Shown here: piece by piece, positions 55,496 to 64,000 of the stretch
Position numbering within the stretch: the first letter of the stretch is position 1
Layout of the letters: each line of letters starts with the position of its first letter
Assembly (NCBI RefSeq): GCF_028769735.1
Contig: NC_088170.1
Span: forward strand, 48,331,585 to 48,395,584
DNA from: Zonotrichia leucophrys gambelii
Lineage: Eukaryota > Chordata > Aves > Passeriformes > Passerellidae
Direction: 5' to 3'
Length of the DNA stretch: 64,000 bases
The notes under the pieces: generated by a model
Database searches by the model: none
Told to the model about the DNA's origin: nothing
Seen by the model: only the letters and a program-made list of their open reading frames with translations
Made by a program: the position numbers and the translations under genes

Positions 55496-58400
55496 ACTGC
55501 ATAATAAGTGATTTCTTCTAGGACTGTCATGTATTTATTTCTTTATTTCTTTTAGCTTATAGAGGCTGGTTATCTCGTCAATTAACAAATGACAAAAATG
55601 AGTTCTCAGAGGAAGGAAAAAAAAAATATTGGAAGAAAATATCTTACATCTTGCTTTGGATCAAGACAATACTTTTAGTGACCTGGGAAACAGAACTTTA
55701 GGTCCGGGATATTTTCAAAAATAAAAAATCAGTACTAAAAAATCTTTAGGGATTATGCAGCTATACAATACAGGGGGAAAGTTTATTCTCAAGTTTTCTC
55801 TCTTAAGTCTGTAGCCAACAAGAATCTGAAGATCGGACTGTTATGATAAACTGCTTCTTTTATGACACTTTCAGGGAGCCTGTCTCCTCCTACATAGAGC
55901 AAGACACCTCATTCACTCTGCACCGACCTTTTTCAAGTTACCTCAAGTTATCTGCAAGCTACCTCCTCATGGAAATTTTCACTTCTTAACCTGACCTTTT
56001 TGCAGTCACTGACCCCATTTACCAAGCGGCAAATGAAGATGGGCAGTGGGGTGCACCGGGAGAGAGCAAAATGAAAACGGCCTGTGGGCAAAGCTGCAAA
56101 TTCAGTATAAAAACTGGTCTGTAATTATTTGTTTCTTGCATTCCACTTCAGAAGAAAACAAAAATTTATTTTCAGTAACCAAATGGAGAATTATGAAGTC
56201 TAATTAGACTTTTTCCACCTATTATTGAAAAAAGAATGTGAGGGATCAAGGAGGTCTTCAGATAGTATACCTATTACTGTGGACTTACAGCTAAAAGCAT
56301 AAAGCTAGGAAAAACAAATATGATCAATTAATGGATATAAAAAATAAGCCAAATAATGAAAACAAAAAAAATTAATCACATAAGCTACATTATTAGTTTT
56401 ATATCCTTAATAATTTATGTTGATATTAGTTGCTTACATTCATTGAAATAAGCTGTCATAATTAGCAACATAATTCACACAAGCAACAGAGCTTTTAAGG
56501 TTTATACAGTATTTTCCCCCTATGTATCTCAGAGTTTCCTCTTCATTTATCTGCCAAGTTAAGAGAGGTCGGCGAGTCCAAATCTTCCATGCAGTAAGTG
56601 ATGATAAACATCAAAAACAGGACTGCATGTCCTACACTGCTGGGGAACAACGGAACTGAATTAAAGCTGCCCCAGAACCCTTCAACAAAATTTCCTTCCT
56701 TTCAAGAGCATTTGTTGTTCTGATTAATTTCCTTTTCTACATTTACGAGAATTGTTTCAACAGATGTTGACAGGTTCATATTAATATTTTCTCTTGACAT
56801 ATGAATTAGGGAGTGATAAAAAGTTTTCTAAAACTAACCAGTACAGAAGAGGAGGCAGTAAAAGCTTATTTTATATATTATGCTAAAGATGAGGGTGAGC
56901 CCTTCATTCTAAATAAAACTAAAAGGGTAATTGATTTTTTTAAAAGAGGAAGATGTCTGAAAGAGAACATGTTTATAAATCTTCTTCACTGAAACTATAC
57001 AGTTTCTTTAAGTGATTTTTTTGTAGCTATTCAATTAAGCAAAACAGAATTCTCAATGAGTATATACTCACAATAAAATCAGTACTTTCAGATACACCTG
57101 TAAAATATCAGACTGGAGGATATCATGCTTTTCTATGATGAGTTAAGAATGAGCCTTTAAAGAATGCTATCAATTTTCATACACAGTTGAGTTCAGGGGC
57201 TTTGTTAGTTTTTTTAGTTGCATATTTTTAATGCAGATGTGAATGAATGTTTTCCAAGTGTTGTAAGTTGCTACTTCCATATGAAGCTGTATAGGAAAAA
57301 TTAAAAATGGAAATGTAAACTTCAGTGACTGATGAAATAGTATCTTGCAGCATGATTTCTGTCAATGAACATGTGATTCAATTTCTCCTTACAATTTTAA
57401 CTGTAGTCTAAATTCCTTTCTTCAGCACAGTGATGGTGCATACCCATGCAAAATCTACAAGGGAGTTAAATTTTAATGAACTCCATACTATATGAAAAAT
57501 ACTTTACCAATACATTCAAAGTGTTAGTTTCCATCTTAAATGCCAAATGTAAGACAAAACATGTGTCTGTCCATTTTAAGGATGGAAAAATGGAAATTGC
57601 CTGGACAAAACTGACAATCATAACAGGCCACTAGTTTAAAAAGAGTGAAAATAGTAGAATTGAGAAACTGGAGGATACAATCATCAAGTTAAACAAAACC
57701 AGCATACAGGTTGATTATGCTCTAACAGACCTAAATATTTGCTCTGCACTATAAGGACATGCTCTTTATGGATGACTGAGCAGTACCATGAAAGAAGTCA
57801 AGTCATTTGGCAGAGGTGCTAATAAAAAAAGAAAATATACTCAGGAATTTTTAATGGGAGACACACATACTCATAAAAAGCATTCAAACCTATCTTGGAG
57901 AACTATCTCGTAACAGTCATAAGGCATGCAAATACATAAATGAAATTTCTTACACTACAGTAAACTGCATGAGATGTTAAGTTTTCCTATAAAAGCTGTC
58001 CCAAGCATGAAAATAATATCCAAAAGCTGCATTATTCTCTCATTTAAAACAACACACAAAATTTAAAGAAAATTTTATAATTTGCAAAGTATCCCTGTCT
58101 CTCAGAATCATATAGCTTTAAATCCAAGCTTTTAAAAAACATTTTTCAAGGTAAAAAGCTCTGAATAAAAGAGTATGTGTTGTTTTAGAAGGCTATTCAC
58201 AGTATCCTTAGGAGATTTTCTGTTTCATGCAAGTATCCAAATATAACAGTGCTTTACAAAAAGCTGTATAATTCTCTTCTCTCAGCTTTAAAAAGCATTC
58301 TTGATAAAAGCACAAAGTGCCAAACAATTAATTCAGATCTCTGTGTACAGAAGGACAAACATTTAAGTAACGTTTAAACAATCCTGGCAAGTACTGACGT

Positions 58401-59507
58401 AGAATTTTACAACCAAGGTAATGATCAAGCCTGAATTTTCTTAGAGGTCTAACTCCATAAAAGGAGAGTACCATCCAGCGACACCAGATTATTATTACCA
58501 CAATATTGATAAGTAGCACAACCTCCTTCTTTTTCTCCCTGTTACTTGACAAAAATCTCCACAAAAGGAAAAGTACAGACAGAAAGGCAGACAGACATAT
58601 TCTTCCGATTCTTCATTATTAATTTTCTCCCTTAGAGTACTAAAAACTCACTATTTTGAGGTTGCAGATTTTAAAAGGAAAATGCCACACTAAAAGGCAA
58701 AGATCAGTTACTAACAGATCAATCCCAACAAGAAAAAAACCAGCACAGTGAATATAAAATATTCTTCACACAATGTAAAAGGTGAAATTCAGGCCTTGCA
58801 CTAAGTTTCTAAATGAGGAAAAAGAAAAAGTTCAAGTAATGAAACAACATGTGGTTCTGACTGAGAAAAGCCATCTAGATATTCCATATAAAGATTACAC
58901 TAGACCTATTTTATGACAGCTTTGTTGTCTGGTGCTTAAACATTTGAAAATTATAGGCCAATATTTTGTCAGGAAGTATCACTGTTTGATGCTCTGATTA
59001 TCTAACCGCCCAGACATTTATTTCTGAAAATAATACAGATTTTCATACTGATATTGAGTGTCAGCTGATAGAAGAGACTTGAGCTCTCTGGTTACTTTAA
59101 ATAACCATTTGTCATCTAGACTTCTTTTGCATGTTCATATTTATAGTTGAAATTCATGCAAATCAATTCATAATTCTTTGCATGGAAATCTGTCAGAAAT
59201 TCTTCTGAAGTGTTGAAGGAAATCTGACTTCATCTCTAACCAAAATAGAGCACTTTAACCTTCATGCTTAGCAGTTAAACACAAAGCTTCTTCAGCTCAG
59301 TAACAAAAGATACCAAAGACATAACACTAAAACTTTTACTAAATCAATCTGTGTTTCTGTTTGAGTATTGAGATGTTCGTATTTTCAAGCTATTAAAATC
59401 TCAGTTAACATAGCATCCCACATTACTTCATGGCAATTAAACTATTACCAAGTTTTACACATTTTAATGAAAAAGTATGCAAGTTATGTATTTACAATGC
59501 CATCATC

Positions 59508-60565
59508 AGGCAGAGTCATCAGGAATTCACAGAGGGAAGGGGCTATTTAGGAAGTTCAATACCCTTCTGTGCAGAGGCAACCACCTCATGGATGAAGGGA
59601 TGGAAGTGGATGTAGTTTCCCTGGATTTTAGTAAAGCTTTTGATACTGTCCCTCACAGCACCCTTCTGGACAAGTTCTCCAGAACTGTATGGAATGAGCA
59701 GGTTCAGAGTTGGGTGAAGAACTGGCTGAAGGCTTGTAGTGATGTAGATGTACACCTGGCTGGTGACTGCCATCAGCAGTGCTCCTCAGAGTCAATCCTA
59801 GGGACAGTTCTCTTCCACACATTCATTCAGCAATGATCTGGATGTAGGAGTCAAAGGCACCATTAGCAAAGCTGCTGATGACACCAAACTGGGAAATGCT
59901 GTTCACTTGAGGACAGGAGCAGCCCTGCAGAGGGATCTGAGGGGGCTGCTGCCAGCAGGATCAATGAGAGTCTGCTCTGTGTGCCCAGGCAGCCAAGAGG
60001 GCAAAGCCCATCCCGGGCTGATCAAACACAGCACCAGCACCAGCTGGGCAATAGGGGTGATTATCCCACTCTATTCAGCTTTGGAGCAGCCTCACTGGGA
60101 GTGCTGTGTGCAGTGCTGGGCTCTGCAGTTTAAGGAGGATGTGGAGGTGAGTGAATGCACTCAGAGGAGGACAACAAAGCTGGTGAAAGGGCTGAAAGGA
60201 ATGTCCTGGGAGGGGGGGTGGGGGCAAGGACTCTGAGCATCAGATCTGGAGAAAAGGACACTGAGGGGTGACCTCATTCTTCTGTACAGATTCCCTAGGA
60301 TGAGAAGGGGAGAGGGAGGGGCTACTCTCTCTCCCTGAGATCCATTTAGACGAATGGTTCAAAAATTGCACCAGGAGAGGTGCAGACTGTACATTAGGAA
60401 GCATTTCTTTAGTAAGATGGTGGTTAAACACTGCAACAGTTTCCTAGAAAGGTGATCAATGCCCCAAGCCTGTCAGTGTTCAAGAGGCATTTGGACAATG
60501 CTCTTGAAAACACACTTTATCTTTTTGTCAGTACTGAAGTGGGTCAGGCAGCTGGACTAGATGAT
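59508..60565 (+). mobile_element. older CR1 LINE copy, 5' part (split by a nested insertion)
   Basis: About 1.06 kb of CR1 ORF2 with frameshifts. Reverse-transcriptase signature EVDVVSLDFSKAFDTVPHST is readable at about 59600-59660, and later pieces match the C-terminal RT and maturation region. The copy runs to GGACTAGATGAT at 60554-60565, where the family normally goes straight on to its 3' end; that end is found instead at 61506-61553. Confidence 0.85.
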
Positions 60566-61505
60566 GCTGGGGCCAGTTCTGTTTAATATTTTTATTGATG
60601 ACATGGATGAGGGTTTAGAGTCTTTCATTAGCAAATTTGCAGATGACGCTAAGCTGGGAACGTGTGTTGATCTGTTAGAGGGATGTAGGGCTTTGCAGAG
60701 GGACTTGGAACAGTTGGATGGATGGGCAGGATCTAATGGGATGAAGTCCAAGCGCCAAATCCTGCACTTTGACCACAATAACTCCCTGTAATGTTATAAG
60801 CTGGGGACAGTGTGGCTGGACAGTGCTCAGGTGGAAAGGGACCTGGGGGTGCTGGTTGACAGTTGGCTGAACATGAGCCAGCAGTGTGCCCAGGGGGCCA
60901 AGAAGGCCAAGGGCATCCTGGCCTGTGTCAGGAACGGTGTGGCCAGCAGGAGCAGGGAGGTCATTCTTCCCCTGTACTCAGCACTGGTGAGGGCACACCT
61001 TGAGTACTGTGTCCAGTTCTGGGCCCCTCACTTTAGGAGGGACGTTGAGATGCTTGAGCGTGTCCAAAGGAGAGCAACGAGGCTGGTGAGGGGCTTGGAA
61101 CACAAGCCATATGAAGAACGACTGAGGGAGCTGGGGGTGTTCAGCCTGGAGAAAAGGAGACTCAGGGGTGACCTTCTGACTCTCCACAACTTCCTGAAGG
61201 GTGGCTGTGGTGAGCTGGGGGTTGGTCTCTTTCTCCAGGCAACAACAGACAGAACAAGAGGACACAGTCTCAAGCTGCGCCAAGGGAGATACAGGCTAGA
61301 ATTAAGGAGGAAGTTCTTTACAGAAAGAGTGGTCAAATACTGGAATCATCTACCCAGGGAGGTGGTGGAGTCACCATCCCTCAAAGAGTTTAAAAAAAGA
61401 CTGGAGGTGGCACTTGGTGCCATGATCTAGTTGAGGTGTTAGAACATGGGTTGGACTCGATGATCTTAAAGGTCTCTTCCAACCTAGAAATTCTGTGATT
61501 CTGTG
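60566..61505 (+). mobile_element. younger CR1 LINE copy nested in the older one
   Basis: About 940 bp, 5'-truncated, with a complete 3' end (two ATTCTGTG octamers at 61490-61505). It encodes the RT palm piece [15 protein letters not shown] and FADD (the catalytic YxDD position), a single in-frame TAA at 60789-60791, then a further open stretch ending in the normal CR1 C-terminus at about 61430 ([20 protein letters not shown]). It is dead as a source of RT because it lacks the 5' half. Confidence 0.93.
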
Positions 61506-61553
61506 ATCATTGTTCATATCCTTTTCAACTGAAGTAGTCTCTTCTATTCACAC
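61506..61553 (+). mobile_element. displaced 3' end of the older CR1 copy
   Basis: ATCATTGTTCATATCC then TTTTCAACTGAAGTAG and CTCTTCTATTCACAC is a diverged form of the usual CR1 ending (ATTGTAGGTCCCTTCC, AACTGAA, ATTCTATTC). It joins logically to GATGAT at 60565, so it is the remainder of the interrupted element. Confidence 0.7.
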
Positions 61554-61916
61554 TATGGATTTATTTGAGGCAGATTATGAGAATTCAGTGTTTTCAACTT
61601 ATTTTTAATATTCACTGGAAGGTAAATTGTGAGAGCAATATGTATTACCTCCAAGAAGAATTTAATTATTGATACTACCCATAGTGAAGAAGATGAATGA
61701 GCAAACACATTTTGCTAAATTATTTTGACTGATAGAAAGGCGCATTTTAAAGTAACTAACACTGGATTTTACATTTTGGATTTTATGCCGTTTGTTAAAA
61801 CTTCAAAGCAATTTTTCAGCTAGAATTCCTTTAATAGCATTACAATTAGCAATTTTAAAATTTCCACATAACGGCATATATCTCCAAAACAAGTAGCTAA
61901 AATTTTACTTTGCTGT

Positions 61917-62225
61917 TGTCATCTTATTGCAGGGGCTCCATACTGTTGTCTCCTTATCACAAAAGTTTCATACCTTCTTGGTGTTTTCCCGTGAGCTGCT
62001 CCTCACAGCACCAACACTTTCTTCTTCACAAAGCAGCCAAATGACACCAGTTCCCTTCCCAACCCCACTCTTTTACAGCACTTTTCTTCTCATTGGTTAC
62101 AGGTGTGGCCTGTTCCTAATCTTTGATAATTGGCCCAGCTGCAACTTCTTAGGCGTGAGATTCCTTTCTACATTGTCTTTATTTTCTTATTTTCTATCCC
62201 CCTACACTTTGCTATCTCAGTGCTA
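61917..62225 (-). mobile_element. possible solo LTR or LTR fragment
   Basis: On the minus strand a CCAATGAG box (62091-62096 region) is followed about 15 bp later by a TATA-like TGTAAAAG (62070-62077), then GGGTTGGGAAGGGAACTGG. The left edge starts TGTC, as LTR ends do. Balanced composition contrasts with the AT-rich surroundings. No internal retroviral sequence and no clear target duplication is seen; edges and class are uncertain. Confidence 0.35.
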
Positions 62226-62537
62226 ATTAACCATAATCAATGTTGGTCTAGTTCCTCAAATTTTTCATTTATTAATAAAAATGAAACTCTGAATGTAGTA
62301 AGAGACCTAGTGGTAAGTATTTTTACTACACTGACAGAGCTTCTAAGACCTATGCCCCTCTCTGTGAGAGCAGCAGGTGGAAGGATCTGTCCACCATTTG
62401 AACAGCATCAAAATGGAGTGGGAGGGAGAAATTCCTGGGAACAAATACACCCAAGCACAACAAAAGTAATCAAAACTGTGTATTTGCAAAGGTGTTGAAA
62501 AGGGCTGCAATCAAATCTCTTGTCTTATTCCCAATTA

Positions 62538-62580
62538 TTTTTTACAGATTATTACCTTTTTTTTTTTACAGATTATTACC
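62538..62580. repeat. two-copy tandem repeat, 24-bp period
   Basis: TTTACAGATTATTACC occurs twice, separated by a poly-T run; a short local duplication. Confidence 0.85.
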
Positions 62581-64000
62581 ATATTTTTTGGAAGAACCAA
62601 GAAGAAACCTTATACATTTATTCTTCAGCAACACTAACATGAGGAGACACAAAAACCAAGTAAAAAAAAGTTATGTACTCAGCTGTACTTGAGCATTGCT
62701 ATCAGTGAAACTACCTGTACCATTTATTGGCATAGGGAAAATCTGTTTCCTGAACTAGAAAATGGAAAATTCTGGGTAATGTAACATAGATAACAGATGA
62801 CCCAGTTACATTTTTCATTGTCAGTAATGTGGGTAATGATGGCAAACAGATAAAACATTTAAAATAAGTCACATCTGTATAATTCACAAAGATCACAGAA
62901 ATGGAGATTAACATCATGTTATGATATTTTATTATTATTGTTATTACAAATAATGTGTGCATCTGTCTCTGCCCACTAGTTTATGTTGGATTATACAGAA
63001 AGATCAAACAAGGGTGGGAGAAATAAAGTGGGAAAAGCAAAAATAATATCCAAATAAAAAACAGCAGAATACTTTCAGGTAAATTGGTAGGATCATGCCT
63101 GCCAACAATAAAGATATTCAGATCTTATGTGAAAAACAAAAGAAGAGTTTGATCAATTTAACAGTCACTGCTGGAATGAAGAGTGAAAAGCTGTTTGCAA
63201 TGCAAGGCCATAGAATTTCACACTGGAAAATAAGCCTCATAGATTCATACTTGTGTTCTCCAGCTTTAGGAGAGCCTGGAATACAGGAATTCACCTGAGT
63301 AGTGAAGCAACACAGATATAGATGGTTTAGGAAAAGCTTAATGTCCCCCTTTGGTAAACAGCAAATAACTACCACAAGAAGTGATTTAACATGACTGAAA
63401 ACTTATTTTGTCAATAAATTCTAGAAGTGGCCTTTATATGTGTCAAAATAGCAGGACCACAGACCATCCAAGTTACTTAGTCCAGGGATTGCTGCTGCCA
63501 CAAGCCCAACAGCTATTGGGAAAAGTACACTTACACAATTAGTACTACAAAAAAATGAATGTAAGTAAATATAACACAATATATAACAGAATATATAAAC
63601 CATGATCAAATAGGAGCAAATCAAAATCTGAACAGTAAGGCTGTAATAAACAATGCCTTTTCAATTAGGTTCAAATAGCACACTTCATTGCTTCATTACT
63701 CTAAAATTTGAAATGAACAGATGTAGAAACAGTTTCAAACTAACTAAATACTATAACAAATAATTTCATCCAATAACTTATCTGAGGTTTATCTCTATTT
63801 CATAATTTCCTTGAAATCAATTTTAAATAGCTTGCAATAGTGAAATACTAGATTTTGACTGACCCATCCAGAAAAGTACACTAAACTCTTATTAGGAAAG
63901 TAAAAATTCTAAGCATAACCAGACACATTGGACAGGTAAAGATAAACTATATTTAAGAGAAGAGAAAATGCATACACAACCATCATTAAATTGAATAAAT

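Larger units (their letters stand above)
52142..64000 (-). other. CTTNBP2: CTTNBP2 intron 1 (incomplete), repeat-rich
   Basis: 11.9 kb to the window edge with no further CTTNBP2 coding sequence and no CpG island, so exon 1 and the promoter lie further right. It holds a poly-A run (52439-52454), an old CR1 (55235-55495), the nested CR1 pair (59508-61553) and a possible LTR remnant (61917-62225). Confidence 0.85.

Noticed and set aside
60810..61430. 206-residue open frame on the plus strand as a host gene
   Set aside because: It is the C-terminal part of CR1 ORF2 and runs into the CR1 3' end with ATTCTGTG octamers.
62070..62096. CTTNBP2 promoter
   Set aside because: The CCAAT/TATA-like boxes sit in intron 1 without a CpG island or the N-terminal coding exon; an LTR remnant fits better.

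Overview
The window is vertebrate nuclear DNA, almost certainly from a bird and plausibly a songbird. It is AT-rich and holds one intron-rich gene on the minus strand. Its interspersed repeats are CR1 LINEs with the avian-type 3' end (ATTCTGTG octamers), plus one tRNA-Ile-like SINE with a CR1-like tail, a type I associate with songbirds (TguSINE1). There are no bacterial-type genes, operons, CRISPR arrays or phage genes.

The gene is CTTNBP2 (cortactin-binding protein 2). From right to left I could place 21 coding exons with GT-AG borders and matching reading phases: positions 52141-51917 (probably exon 2), 47180-45530 (the large exon), the ankyrin-repeat exons (39296-26401), exons of a degenerate NAV-like AAA+ domain (24035 to about 15535), and tail exons (12095-4549). 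Together they encode about 1,595 residues if the last exon is read in the family frame. Exon 1 and the promoter lie beyond the right edge. The protein links cortactin, through SH3-binding proline motifs, and striatin/PP2A-type complexes to dendritic-spine actin and microtubules; that function is family knowledge, not visible here.

Three observations matter most. (1) The last exon has a run of eight A where seven would keep the conserved frame. As written it stops after 52 residues, yet the shifted frame stays open and restores the family's C-terminus: an assembly homopolymer error or a true truncating indel. (2) The large exon stays open through its splice donor for about 29 more residues, with a polyadenylation-type hexamer beyond, which fits the short neuronal isoform. 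(3) The post-ankyrin region looks like a neuron-navigator AAA+ fold with its ATP-binding residues lost.

Layout: 1-3237 is intergenic 3' flank; 3238-4548 probable 3' UTR; 4549-52141 CTTNBP2 from exon 2 to the stop; 52142-64000 intron 1. Intron 1 holds an old CR1 (55235-55495), a nested CR1 pair (about 59508-61553) and a possible minus-strand LTR remnant (61917-62225). Other CR1 pieces sit at 8205-8366, 22988-23482, 36750-36811 and 48108-48205. Exon calls rest on translated similarity to the family as remembered and on phase bookkeeping; repeat names and edges are approximate because no search was run.
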